NCBI GenBank assembly: GCA_038227745.1
Contig: JBBRPS010000027.1
Location: 1-28,043 of the forward strand
DNA from: DASPXY01 sp038227745
GTDB taxonomy: Bacteria > Planctomycetota > Planctomycetia > Gemmatales > Gemmataceae
DNA length: 28,043 nt
Direction: 5' to 3'
This document shows, piece after piece, positions 15,009 through 23,118 of the stretch. The notes under the pieces were generated by a model. It did not search any database, was not told where the DNA came from, and worked only from the letters and a program-made list of their open reading frames with translations. A program made the position numbers and the translations under genes. Every line of letters begins with the position of its first letter. Position 1 is the stretch's first letter.

Positions 15009-16265
15009 GTGCCATTCCATAGCCACCGTCTGGACAACAGCCTGCAGATCATCGGCGAGACGAGCCCGGCGGCGCGGTCGGTCGCCATCGGCTTCTTCGT
15101 CCGCACCGGGTCGCGCGACGAGACGCCCGAGGTGTCCGGCGTGACCCACTTCCTCGAGCACATGATCTTCAAGGGCTCGGAGCGCCGCAGCTACCTCGAC
15201 GTCAACCGCGACTTCGACCGCATTGGCGCCCACTACAACGCCTTCACCAGCGAGGAGACCACCGTCTTCTACGCCGCCATCCTGCCGGAGTACCTGCCGC
15301 AGGCGGTGGACCTGCTCGCCGACATCCTCCGTCCCAGCCTGCGCGTCGCGGATTTCGAGATGGAGAAGAACGTCATCATCGAGGAGATCGCCATGTACGA
15401 CGACCAGCCGATGTGGTCGGCGTACGATCACGCCAAGCGCATCTACTTCGCCGACCACCCGCTGGGCAACAGCATCCTGGGCACGGCGGACAGCATCAAG
15501 GCGCTGAAGCGCGACCAGATGTACGAGTACTTCGCGCGCCGCTACGTGGCGCCGAACATCACGGTGTCGGCAGCCGGCAACTTCGACTGGGACGGCCTGG
15601 TGCGGCTGGTCGAGCAGACGTGCGGCGGCTGGGGCGACGGCAAGGTCGGCCGCCAGGGCGTCCGCGAGACGCCCGGGTCGGGCAAATTCGAGGTGATGAC
15701 CAAGGGCAAGGTGACGCAGGAGCACGTCTTCCTGGTGTCGCCTGGTCCCGCGGCGGATTCGCCCCTGCGCTACGCCGCCGACACGATGGCGATGGTGCTC
15801 GGCGACGACTCGGGGAGCCGGTTGTACTGGGCGCTGATCGACCCCGGCCTGGCGGACTCCGCCGACGCGAGCTTCCACGACTACGAGGGCGCCGGCTCGT
15901 TCTACACGTCGTTCAGCTGCGAACCGGCCCAGACCGAGGAGAACCTGCGGCTCGTCCACGAAATCCTGGGCGAGCTGCAGCGCGACGGGGTAACGGAGGA
16001 GGAGCTGCAGCAGGCGAAGAGCAAGATCCTGTCGCGGGTGGTGCGCAGCAGCGAGCGGCCGATGGGACGGATGCAGGCGATCGGCATGGCGTGGACGTAT
16101 CTGCACAAGTACCGCAGCGTCGATGATGAGCTGGCGGGCTTCGACGCCGTGACGGTGAAGAGCGTTCGGGAGGTACTGGACCGGTATCCGATCGACCGGG
16201 TGACGACGCTGGCGCTGGGGCCGCTGGAGAAGCTGCCGCGGCCGAACGGCAACGGCAGGAAGTGA
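15009..16265 (+). CDS. M16 family zinc metallopeptidase, catalytic subunit
   Basis: This 418-residue protein is the active M16B partner. The inverted zinc motif HFLEH is at residues 47-51 (VTHFLEHMIFKGSERR), and the downstream glutamate ligand lies in NVIIEEIAMYDD (Glu126, 74 residues further on). The N-terminal strand SVAIGFFVRTGSRDETP and the helix RDFDRIGAHYNAFTSEETT are typical. The second domain keeps SGSRLYWALIDPGLADS. It would degrade or process peptides, probably as a heterodimer with the preceding non-catalytic subunit. There is no signal peptide. The GTG start at 15009 has AAGGAG at 14996-15001, seven bases upstream. The next gene is convergent and begins its stop 37 bases away. Confidence 0.93.
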   Translation: MPFHSHRLDNSLQIIGETSPAARSVAIGFFVRTGSRDETPEVSGVTHFLEHMIFKGSERRSYLDVNRDFDRIGAHYNAFTSEETTVFYAAILPEYLPQAVDLLADILRPSLRVADFEMEKNVIIEEIAMYDDQPMWSAYDHAKRIYFADHPLGNSILGTADSIKALKRDQMYEYFARRYVAPNITVSAAGNFDWDGLVRLVEQTCGGWGDGKVGRQGVRETPGSGKFEVMTKGKVTQEHVFLVSPGPAADSPLRYAADTMAMVLGDDSGSRLYWALIDPGLADSADASFHDYEGAGSFYTSFSCEPAQTEENLRLVHEILGELQRDGVTEEELQQAKSKILSRVVRSSERPMGRMQAIGMAWTYLHKYRSVDDELAGFDAVTVKSVREVLDRYPIDRVTTLALGPLEKLPRPNGNGRK

Positions 16266-16301
16266 AGCAGCCGCCTCCACACCCCAGCGGACAGGCCCCG
16301 G

Positions 16302-17768
16302 TCAAGGGAACTGCGGCGACGCTGCCAGCAAGCCCGGCGCGACCCGCGCCCGCGTGACGGCGGCGTCGGTCAGTGTCTCGTCGCGGCCGCGGTGTCGGTA
16401 CGTAAGACGGCGGTGGTCGAGGCCGAGCTGGTGCAGCAGGGTCGCGTGCAGGTCCGGCACACTCACGCGGTCCACGGCCGCACGGTAGCCGAAGTCGTCG
16501 GTGGCGCCGTGGACGTGCCCCGCCCGGAAGCCGCCGCCCGCCAGCCACAGGCTGAAGGCGTTGCGGTTGTGGTCGCGGCCGCGGCCCCCCTGCGCCACGG
16601 GCAACCGGCCGAACTCCCCCGTCCAGAGCACGATGGTGCTGTCGAGCAACCCGCGGGCCTTCAGGTCGCGCACGAGCGCCGCCGCGGGAAGGTCGGTAAT
16701 GGCGCAGATGCGCTCCAGCTCGCCGCGGCTGTCGGCGTGCGAGTCCCACGGCTGGAACGGCGGTGGGAAGACCTGCACGAAGCGCACGCCCGCCTCGACG
16801 AGGCGGCGGGCCAGCAGGCAGCGCGTGCCGTAGCCCGCCGTGACCCGGTCTTCCAGGCCGTAGAGCCGGCGCGTGGCCGCGGACTCGCGCGACACGTCCA
16901 GCACGGCGGGGGCGTGGAGCTGCATCCGCGCCGCCAGCTCGTAGTTCTGGATGCGCGCCTCCAGCTCGCTCTCGCCGGGGAAGCGGCGCTGGTGCCCCCG
17001 GTTGAGCGCGGCGAGGAAGTCGAGGTCGTCGCGCAGGGCGCCCTCCGGCCGCGGCCGGGCGGGCTGCAGGTTCAGGACGGGGGCGCCCGCCGAACTGAAC
17101 TCGGTGCCCTGGTACAGTGCGGGCAGCCAGCCGGACGACCAGACGAGTCGGCCGCTGGTGTTGTAGCCCGTGGGGTCGCGCAGCACGACGTAGGCCGGCA
17201 GGTTCTGGTTCTCCGCCCCCAGGGCGTAGCTGACCCAGGCGCCGACGCAGGGACGGCCGGGGAAGATCTTCCCCGTGCTCATCATCACCAGTGCCTCGGT
17301 GTGGTTGTTGTGCTCGGTGTGCAGCGAGCGGACCAGCGTGATCTCGTCGGCGATGCGGCCCAGGTGGGGCAGCACCTCGGACAGCTCCATGCCGCACCGC
17401 CCGCGGCGGTGGAAGCGGAACGGGCTGGCCAGCAGCGAGCGCGTGTTGCCCATCTGGAAGGTCTCGACGCTCTCGGGGATCGGCTGGCCGTTGCGGCGCT
17501 GCAGCTCGGGCTTGGGGTCGAACAGATCCATCTGGCTCGGGCCGCCGTTCTGCATCAACTGGATCACGGCGCGCGCCCGACCGGGGAAGTGGCCGGACCG
17601 CGGGCGCAGGTCGGTGCGGGCCTCGTCGCCGGCCGCCTCCGCGTGCAGCAGGCAGGACAGCGCCAGGCTGCCGAAGCCCAGGCCGGTCGCCTGCAGGAGC
17701 TGACGCCGGGACAGCAGCGGGGAGGCGTCCTCCCCGAACGGATGGGTCTCGCCCCGTATCACGGTCAT
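16302..17768 (-). CDS. DUF1501 family protein, Tat-exported (second locus)
   Basis: The 488-residue product carries a twin-arginine signal (LSRRQLLQATGLGFGSLALS, about residues 19-38). DUF1501 landmarks follow: VIQLMQNGGPSQMDLFDPKP, VLPHLGRIADEITLVRS, HTEHNNHTEALVMMSTGKIF, RRLVEAGVRFVQVF with WDSHAD, and WTGEFGRLPVAQGGRGRDHN. The fold is alkaline-phosphatase-like; the substrate is unknown. The start at 17768 was chosen because its ATG overlaps the stop of the upstream small gene as ATGA, the Tat signal begins there, and GGAGG lies close by. This is the last gene of a three-gene operon with PSD1 and an antitoxin-like protein, so translation is probably coupled to the small gene. Confidence 0.92.
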   Translation of the reverse strand: MTVIRGETHPFGEDASPLLSRRQLLQATGLGFGSLALSCLLHAEAAGDEARTDLRPRSGHFPGRARAVIQLMQNGGPSQMDLFDPKPELQRRNGQPIPESVETFQMGNTRSLLASPFRFHRRGRCGMELSEVLPHLGRIADEITLVRSLHTEHNNHTEALVMMSTGKIFPGRPCVGAWVSYALGAENQNLPAYVVLRDPTGYNTSGRLVWSSGWLPALYQGTEFSSAGAPVLNLQPARPRPEGALRDDLDFLAALNRGHQRRFPGESELEARIQNYELAARMQLHAPAVLDVSRESAATRRLYGLEDRVTAGYGTRCLLARRLVEAGVRFVQVFPPPFQPWDSHADSRGELERICAITDLPAAALVRDLKARGLLDSTIVLWTGEFGRLPVAQGGRGRDHNRNAFSLWLAGGGFRAGHVHGATDDFGYRAAVDRVSVPDLHATLLHQLGLDHRRLTYRHRGRDETLTDAAVTRARVAPGLLAASPQFP

Positions 17769-17974
17769 TCCTCCCGTTCCCACTGGTCGATCGTCCCCCA
17801 TGCCTCGCCGCCGGCTTTTTCCCAGCAAGCAAGTTCGGCCCGCTGTTCCTCGGGGACGTCCGCGGGCCGGATGACGATCTCCACCGGCGTGCCCTCCGGC
17901 AGCTTGCCCCCGTTGACGGGAACGGCAACGCCCCCCTTGACCACACCGGCGATAATGATGGGATTCGGAGCCAT
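17765..17974 (-). CDS. Small antitoxin-like protein (DUF104/AbrB-like pattern)
   Basis: This 69-residue protein starts MAPNPIIIAGVVKGGVAVPV and continues NGGKLPEGTPVEIVIRPADV, ending in an acidic tail (WGTIDQWEREE). The pattern GxVxxGxxxP...LPEGTxVxIxI matches short antitoxin-type proteins related to AF2212/DUF104 and AbrB folds. I assign it by pattern only. GGAG at 17983-17980 lies five bases before the ATG, and that GGAG is inside the last codons of PSD1; a GTG at 17980 is the alternative start. The stop overlaps the DUF1501 ATG by ATGA. No toxin gene is adjacent, so it may be an orphan, a small regulator or a translational coupler in this operon. Confidence 0.65.
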   Translation of the reverse strand: MAPNPIIIAGVVKGGVAVPVNGGKLPEGTPVEIVIRPADVPEEQRAELACWEKAGGEAWGTIDQWEREE

Positions 17975-17976
17975 TG

Positions 17977-20616
17977 TCACTCCACATACAGAAATTCGTT
18001 GGTGCAGAGCAGCATCTGACAGAGGTGCGCCAGCGCCCGCAGCGAGGCCTCTTCCGGGCCAGTGTTCGCCTGGCCGCGGTGGCGCGCCGCCTGTCGCTCC
18101 AGCAGGCGCAGCGCCCCCTCCACCTCCGCCCGGGACGGCGGCCGCACCAGCGCCAGGCGGAACGCCGTCTCGACCCGGCGGCGGGCGTCCGGCCCGGCGG
18201 CGCCGGCCACGCGGCGGGCGAAGTGGTCCGCCTGTTCCAGGATGAAGGCGTCGTTGAGGAACGTCAACGCCTGCAACGGCACGGTGGACGACGTCCGCCG
18301 CGTGCAGTTGGTCGCCATCGCCGGCTGGTCGAACACGCTCAGGAGCGAGAGCTGGTAGTTGCGGCGGGCGAGCAGGTAGAGGCTGCGCCGGTAAGGAGCC
18401 GTCGGCGTTGCCAGTCCCTTCGCGGCCACCACGACCATGCCGTCCTTGCGCGTCTCGATCGGCACCGGCGGCCCGCCGACGGTCCGGTCCAGCTTGCCGC
18501 TAACGGCGAGCACGGCGTCGCGCACCACCTCCGCCTCGACGCGGCGCAGACGCATCCGCCCCAGGAGCCGGTTGCCCGGGTCCACCTGCCGCGGGTCGGC
18601 GCCCCCCGCGGCGCCCGGCGGCCGCGACGACGCCTGGCGGTAGGCCGTCGAGGTCAGGATCAGGCGGTGCAGGCGCTTCAGGCTCCAGCCGCCGCGCACC
18701 AGCTCCGTGGCCATCCAGTCGAGCAGCTCGGGGTGCGTCGGCCGCGCCCCCGAGTGGCCGAAGTTGTCCGGGGTCGCGACGATGCCCTCGCCGAAGTAGT
18801 GCTGCCAGACGCGGTTGACGATCACGCGCGCCGTGAGCGGATGGTCGGGCCGCGTCAGCCACCGCGCGAGGGCCGTGCGCCGGCCGCTGCTCCTGGCCCC
18901 CGGCCGCGGGGGCGGGACGACGGCCGGCGCGCCCGCGGGCGTCAGCACCTGCAGGAAGCCAGGCGGCACCTCGGGGCCGGGCGTCAGGTGGTTGCCGCGC
19001 CGCAGCAGGCGTGTGGGCGGCGGCGGCCCGACCTCGAACAGGGCCTGAATCTTCCCCGGCACGCGGCGCCGCCCCTTGAGCGATGCCACTTCCCGGCGCA
19101 GCCTCTCCGTCTCGCGCCGCTCGGCATCGGTGAGGGACTGCTCCACCTCGTCCGGGCGGACCTTGAGACTGGGGCCGAGCTTCTCCGCCAGGTACTTCTG
19201 CACGGCGCCGCGCTTGCCCGGCGGAATCGCCACGGCCATGCGGACGTCGTCCCGCAGCACGGCAGGCAGGGTCGCCAGCTTCGCCTCGAACAGCCGCCGC
19301 TCATGGGGTCGGTGCAGGTCGGCCAGCTTCTGCGCCAGCGCGGCGGTCTGCCGATCGAGGTCGGCGTTGTGGCGGTTGAGCGTCTCCTTCTCGACGGCGG
19401 AGACGTCCTCGACGTGACGGTTCGGCGGTTGCACCCACGCCTGCGGGTTGTAAGCCGGCGTCAGGCAGGCGAGGAGGCGGTAGTAGTCCTCCTGCGGGAC
19501 GGGGTCGAACTTGTGGTCGTGGCAGCGGGCGCACGCCACCGTCAGGCCGAGCAGGTTGCTCGTCACGATTTCGAGGGTGCCGTGCAGTACCTCGTGGCGC
19601 TCCAGCGGCCGGTTCAGCTCCGCCTCGGTGGTGTTGTCCACGGCGGTGCGCAGGAAGCCGGTCGCCGTCAGCGCCTCGGTGATCTCCGGCGTGAACTTCG
19701 GCGCCGAGCGCCAGTCCACCAGTTCGTCGCCCGCGAGTTGCTCGGTGAGGAAGCGGTCATACGGCCTGTCGGCGTTGAGGGCGCGGACGACGTAATCGCG
19801 GTAGCGCCACAGCCCCTCGCGGACGCGGATGATGTCGGCGTCGTTGTCGGTGCCGACCGTGTCCGCGTAGCCGGCGGCGTCGAGCCAGTGGCGCGCCCAG
19901 CGCTCGCCGTGGTGGGGCGACGCCAGCAGCCGGTCCACGAGGCGCTCGTGGGCGTCGGGGCGCGAGTCGGCGAGGAAGGCGTCCGCCTCCGCCGGCGTCG
20001 GCGGCAGGCCGAGGACATCGTAGTACAGGCGCCTGAGCAGAGTCACGCGGTCCGCATCGGGGGAAAAGCCGAGTCCCCCGGCCTCAAGTCTGGCGAGGAG
20101 GAAGGCGTCGATTGGAGTGCGGACGCGGTCGGCCCGCCTCACGCCGGGGACGGGCGGACGGACGGGGGGCCGGAAGGCCCAGAATCGGCGGTCGCCGGCG
20201 GTGACCGTCTCGGCGACGGTATCCGGCTGCTCGGCGGGGGCGCCGGCGTTGATCCAGTCGCGGACGGTGCGGATCTCGGTGGCGGTGAGTTTCACGGCCT
20301 TGCCGGGCGGCATGGCGCGCGTGGCTACCTGCCCGAACAGGACGCTCTTCGCGGCGTTGCCCTTGACCAGGACGGGGCCGTTCGTGCCGCCGCGCAGCAT
20401 GGTGGCCGGAGTGCGCAGGTCGAGGCCGCCCTTGCGCTGTTCGCCGTGGCATTTGAGGCAGTGGGTTCGCAGGATCGGCAGGACGTCGTGCTCGAAGCGC
20501 GCGGTCTTGCCAGCGGGCGTGGGCTGGCCCTGTGCGGGCCGCAGGGCCGCGGCGAGCAGGGCGCTCGCCGTGAGGGCGGCCGCGAGCATGATGCGCAAGC
20601 GGATGCAGCGGCTCAT
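17977..20616 (-). CDS. PSD1 protein: PSCyt1 c-type haem, DUF1549 and DUF1553 domains
   Basis: The 879-residue protein has a Sec signal (IMLAAALTASALLAAAL) and then a planctomycete cytochrome C domain with CLKCH at residues 53-57 and a later MPPGKAVKL methionine that could be the sixth ligand. DUF1549 follows (TPIDAFLLARLEAGGL, LYYDVLGLPPTPAEADAFL, LLASPHHGERWARHWLDAAG), then a charged coiled middle region, then DUF1553 (LARWLTRPDHPLTARVIVNR, WQHYFGEGIVATPDNFG, TAYRQAS, RRSLYLLARRN, LNDAFILEQADHFARRV). PSD1 proteins are secreted, haem-bearing proteins of unknown function, extremely common in planctomycetes beside DUF1501. The gene heads an operon with the small protein and DUF1501. A TATCAT sequence at about 20671-20666 may be the -10 box, but I see no good -35. 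Confidence 0.93.
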   Translation of the reverse strand: MSRCIRLRIMLAAALTASALLAAALRPAQGQPTPAGKTARFEHDVLPILRTHCLKCHGEQRKGGLDLRTPATMLRGGTNGPVLVKGNAAKSVLFGQVATRAMPPGKAVKLTATEIRTVRDWINAGAPAEQPDTVAETVTAGDRRFWAFRPPVRPPVPGVRRADRVRTPIDAFLLARLEAGGLGFSPDADRVTLLRRLYYDVLGLPPTPAEADAFLADSRPDAHERLVDRLLASPHHGERWARHWLDAAGYADTVGTDNDADIIRVREGLWRYRDYVVRALNADRPYDRFLTEQLAGDELVDWRSAPKFTPEITEALTATGFLRTAVDNTTEAELNRPLERHEVLHGTLEIVTSNLLGLTVACARCHDHKFDPVPQEDYYRLLACLTPAYNPQAWVQPPNRHVEDVSAVEKETLNRHNADLDRQTAALAQKLADLHRPHERRLFEAKLATLPAVLRDDVRMAVAIPPGKRGAVQKYLAEKLGPSLKVRPDEVEQSLTDAERRETERLRREVASLKGRRRVPGKIQALFEVGPPPPTRLLRRGNHLTPGPEVPPGFLQVLTPAGAPAVVPPPRPGARSSGRRTALARWLTRPDHPLTARVIVNRVWQHYFGEGIVATPDNFGHSGARPTHPELLDWMATELVRGGWSLKRLHRLILTSTAYRQASSRPPGAAGGADPRQVDPGNRLLGRMRLRRVEAEVVRDAVLAVSGKLDRTVGGPPVPIETRKDGMVVVAAKGLATPTAPYRRSLYLLARRNYQLSLLSVFDQPAMATNCTRRTSSTVPLQALTFLNDAFILEQADHFARRVAGAAGPDARRRVETAFRLALVRPPSRAEVEGALRLLERQAARHRGQANTGPEEASLRALAHLCQMLLCTNEFLYVE

Positions 20617-20753
20617 AAGGCGCTCGACTCCAACGCCGTCGTGACTCTCCGCGGATACGTATCATGATAGCCGGCGCGGCGGGCATCGTCTCATCACCCC
20701 GTCTGCGACTTCGCGAGACGATGAGGGCGAAGGCCGCGTGAAGCGGCGCGGGG

Positions 20754-21206
20754 TCACGACAGGAGGCGGGCGAGGGTTTCGACCGGCAGCGGCGTCGGGA
20801 AGGTGCAGCAGATGTTCCAGACGCCGCCCTGGCGTGGCCAGCAGCAAGCCACCTGGGCGCGGAGCAGGCCGACCCCGACCAGTCGCAGTTGCAGCACCTC
20901 GCCGATCCAACGGGGGCGCCTCAGGAGCAGCTCGAAGCCGCCGGGGGACAGGTTCTTGACCGGCGCGATGGTGGTGCGACCGGTGCTCGTGTACACGATG
21001 GCTGTCCGGACCGGCGTCGGACGAGGGCGGTCCGCGGGGGCCGACCCAGGGGGGGAGTCCCAGTCCGGCCGCAGCGCTTCCGCGGGAGCCTCGGGCAAGT
21101 GCAGCGGTGGTTTGGGGCGACGGATCATGCGGTATCCCGCAACGGCGGTTCGGTCAGGAACAACGTCAAACTCTAGCTCGCCCTGGCACCAAGGGCAAGC
21201 GGACAC
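20754..21206 (-). CDS. PilZ-domain protein with CPWC motif
   Basis: The C-terminal 85 residues look like a PilZ domain: RTAIVYTSTGRTTIAPVKNL, SPGGFELLLRRPRWIGEVLQ and a closing strand with a small-residue turn. The NxSxxG box is present (NLSPGG), but the canonical RxxxR that binds c-di-GMP is not clear, so ligand binding is doubtful. The N-terminal part begins with CPWCQGELEFDV, half of a possible zinc ribbon with no second Cys pair visible. The start is uncertain: GTG 21206 includes CPWC but has no ribosome site, and ATG 21128 is the alternative. The palindrome at 21225-21297 lies directly upstream, and the vWA gene is divergent. Confidence 0.6.
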   Translation of the reverse strand: MSACPWCQGELEFDVVPDRTAVAGYRMIRRPKPPLHLPEAPAEALRPDWDSPPGSAPADRPRPTPVRTAIVYTSTGRTTIAPVKNLSPGGFELLLRRPRWIGEVLQLRLVGVGLLRAQVACCWPRQGGVWNICCTFPTPLPVETLARLLS

Positions 21207-21224
21207 GGGACGTGAGGGCGGAGG

Positions 21225-21297
21225 GCGCTGCCCGTGGCACAGGCGTCTCGCCTGTGGGCCGCCCCCACAGGCGAGACGCCTGTGCCACGGGCAGCGC
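21225..21297. repeat. Perfect 34-bp inverted repeat with five-base loop
   Basis: The arms 21225-21258 and 21264-21297 are exact reverse complements around a five-base loop. Each arm contains GTGGCACAGGCGTCTCGCCT, itself with a nested palindrome (AGGCGTCTCGCCT). It sits between the divergent PilZ and vWA genes. It resembles a REP-type element and would form a very stable cruciform or RNA hairpin. Confidence 0.9.
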
Positions 21298-21343
21298 TCC
21301 CGGATTTCTGGCCGCGCGCCTTTCACCGGGTCGTTGATTTTTG

Positions 21344-21373
21344 TTGCCCACCCCTTCCGGCCGCCGCTATACT
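21344..21373 (+). promoter_or_regulatory. Candidate sigma70 promoter of the vWA-PP2C-kinase operon
   Basis: TTGCCC (21344-21349), 18 bases and TATACT (21368-21373) form a plausible promoter, placing the transcript start near 21380, about 70 bases before GTG 21452. This argues against any start codon upstream of 21380. Confidence 0.5.
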
Positions 21374-21451
21374 CGAACAACCTCTCCCGCCACGGTCGCG
21401 GGGCCGAGGTGTCCCCCCGGTTCTTGTCCCCTCATGGGAAAGGAGCCGTCC

Positions 21452-22291
21452 GTGTCGCACGCTGCTCAGATTAGCCGGACGAACCCGACCGCCCTCGTCT
21501 TCCTGCTGGACCAGTCCAACTCCATGCAGAAGCCGTTCGGCGGCCAGTCCACGAAACGCAAGGCCGATGGCGTCGCCGACGCCGTCAACCGCCTCCTCCA
21601 GAATCTCGTCCTGAAGTGTACCAAGGCCGACGGCGTCCGCGATTTCTTCCACGTCGCCATGATCGGCTACGGCGGTGACGTCGCGTCGGCGTTCGGCGGC
21701 CGCCTCGCCGGCAAGGACATCGTCCCCATCAGCCAGGTTGCCAAGAACCCGGTGCGGATCGAGGTGCGCAAGCGCAAGGTGGACGACGGCGCCGGCGGCA
21801 TCATTGAGGACGAGTTCAAGTTCCCGGTCTGGTTCGAGGCGCACCCCAACGGCCAGACGCCCATGTGCGCCGCCCTCGCCAAGGCCGCCGCCATCGTGCA
21901 GGCCTTCCTCACCGCCCAGCCGACCTGCTACCCGCCCCTGGTCATCAACATCACCGACGGCCACCCCAGCGACGGCGACCCGCGCGAGGCGGCCAGGGAG
22001 TTGCGCGGCCTGCAATCGACGGACGGCAACGTCCTGCTGTTTAACGCCCACATCTCCGAGACCGAGGCCCGGGCCGTCGAGTTCCCGGACAATGAGGCGG
22101 AGTTGCCGGACAACTTCGCCAAGCTGCTGTTCCGCATGTCGAGCGAACTGCCGCCGAAACTGCTGGCCGCGGCGAAGGGGTCCGGCTTCGCGGTCACCCC
22201 GAAGTCGCGCGGCTTCGTCTTCAACGCCGACCTGGTGGCGGTCATCCGCTTCCTCGACATCGGCACCCGCGTGGCCCAGAGTGTGCGGTAA
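21452..22291 (+). CDS. TerY-like von Willebrand factor A domain protein
   Basis: The 279-residue protein is essentially one vWA domain. The metal-ion-dependent adhesion site is complete: DQSNS at residues 20-24 (DxSxS), Thr136 in NGQTPMCAAL and Asp169 in INITDGHPSDGD. There is no signal peptide, so it is cytoplasmic. TerY-type vWA proteins are encoded with a PP2C phosphatase and a kinase in the TerY-P triad, and both follow here directly. The GTG start at 21452 has AAAGGAG at 21439-21445 six bases upstream; the longer frame reaching ATG 21434 or further 5' lacks this and would run into the promoter. PP2C starts three bases after the stop, so the genes are surely co-transcribed. Confidence 0.88.
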   Translation: MSHAAQISRTNPTALVFLLDQSNSMQKPFGGQSTKRKADGVADAVNRLLQNLVLKCTKADGVRDFFHVAMIGYGGDVASAFGGRLAGKDIVPISQVAKNPVRIEVRKRKVDDGAGGIIEDEFKFPVWFEAHPNGQTPMCAALAKAAAIVQAFLTAQPTCYPPLVINITDGHPSDGDPREAARELRGLQSTDGNVLLFNAHISETEARAVEFPDNEAELPDNFAKLLFRMSSELPPKLLAAAKGSGFAVTPKSRGFVFNADLVAVIRFLDIGTRVAQSVR

Positions 22292-22294
22292 CCC

Positions 22295-23068
22295 ATGCCC
22301 CCCGCCGAGACGCCGCTGCGCTGGGCCGCGCTGAGCCTGCCCCGCCAGGGCAACACCGCCGCCGAGTACGAGGACGCCTGGTCGGCCGACTCGACGGCGG
22401 GCCGCTTCGCCGTCGCCGACGGCGCCTCGGAGAGCGCCTTCGCCGACCTGTGGGCGCGGCTGCTGGCGGAGGGGTTCGTCGCCGCCGAGCGCCCGCGCGA
22501 CCTCGCCGGCTGGCTGGGCGCGGCGCGGGGCCGCTGGTCCGCGGGCGTGATGGGCCTCGAACTGCCGTGGTACATCGAGGCCAAGCGGGACGAGGGTGCG
22601 TTCGCCACGCTGCTGGGCCTGGGCGTGCGCTGCCCGCCCTCCGGCTGGCCCGCCCGCTGGCGGGCGGTGGCCGTCGGCGACAGCTGCCTCATGCAAGTGC
22701 GCGGGGACGGGCGCGTGCGGGCGTTCCCGGTCGGGCGCGCGGCGGACTTCGACAACCAGCCGCCCCTGATCGGCTCCCGCGGCACGAAGGTGCCGGCGGC
22801 CCGACGCTGTTCCGGGTCGCTGCTGCCCGGCGACCGGCTCTTCCTGATGACCGACGCCCTGGCGCAGTGGTTCCTGGGCAGCCACGAGAGCGGTGGCCGA
22901 CCTGCCGAGGCGCTCGCGGCCCTGCTGTTCGCCGAGCGGCCGCAGGCCGCCTTCGCCGCGTGGATCGAGGGGCGGCGCACCGACGGGGCGCTGCGCGACG
23001 ACGACGTGACCCTGCTGGGGATCGAACTGGGGTCCAGTGCCGACAAGGCGTCCGGTACCGGCATTTGA
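22295..23068 (+). CDS. PP2C family serine/threonine phosphatase
   Basis: This 257-residue protein has PP2C (PPM) landmarks: an early EDAWSAD segment (residues 26-32), FAVADGASES with the metal-binding Asp-Gly (42-43), RAVAVGDSCLMQV, LFLMTDALAQWFL and RDDDVTLLGIEL near the end (about 234-245). Metal-binding aspartates are therefore in place, and the enzyme is probably an active Mn/Mg-dependent protein phosphatase. It would remove phosphates added by the kinase encoded next. It follows the vWA gene by three bases and has no strong ribosome site of its own, suggesting coupling. There is no membrane segment. It is shorter and more divergent than housekeeping PP2C, as is usual for TerY-P triads. 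Confidence 0.87.
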   Translation: MPPAETPLRWAALSLPRQGNTAAEYEDAWSADSTAGRFAVADGASESAFADLWARLLAEGFVAAERPRDLAGWLGAARGRWSAGVMGLELPWYIEAKRDEGAFATLLGLGVRCPPSGWPARWRAVAVGDSCLMQVRGDGRVRAFPVGRAADFDNQPPLIGSRGTKVPAARRCSGSLLPGDRLFLMTDALAQWFLGSHESGGRPAEALAALLFAERPQAAFAAWIEGRRTDGALRDDDVTLLGIELGSSADKASGTGI

Positions 23069-23118
23069 GAGTTCCAGACACCTCTATCGCACCGCACCGC
23101 ACCCGAGGAGTGACCGCC

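Noticed and set aside
17974..20667. A long open frame on the plus strand opposite PSD1
   Set aside because: PSD1 on the other strand has a signal peptide, CLKCH and both DUF domains; the plus frame has no recognisable motif.
21341..21451. An earlier start for the vWA gene
   Set aside because: The candidate promoter (21344-21373) overlaps it, and GTG 21452 has AAAGGAG at ideal spacing.
22450..23118. A longer kinase starting upstream within the PP2C gene
   Set aside because: That extension is an alternative frame of PP2C with Arg/Gly-rich sequence; ATG 23119 has GAGGAG and begins the family-like sequence MAWPLSQDYNEA.
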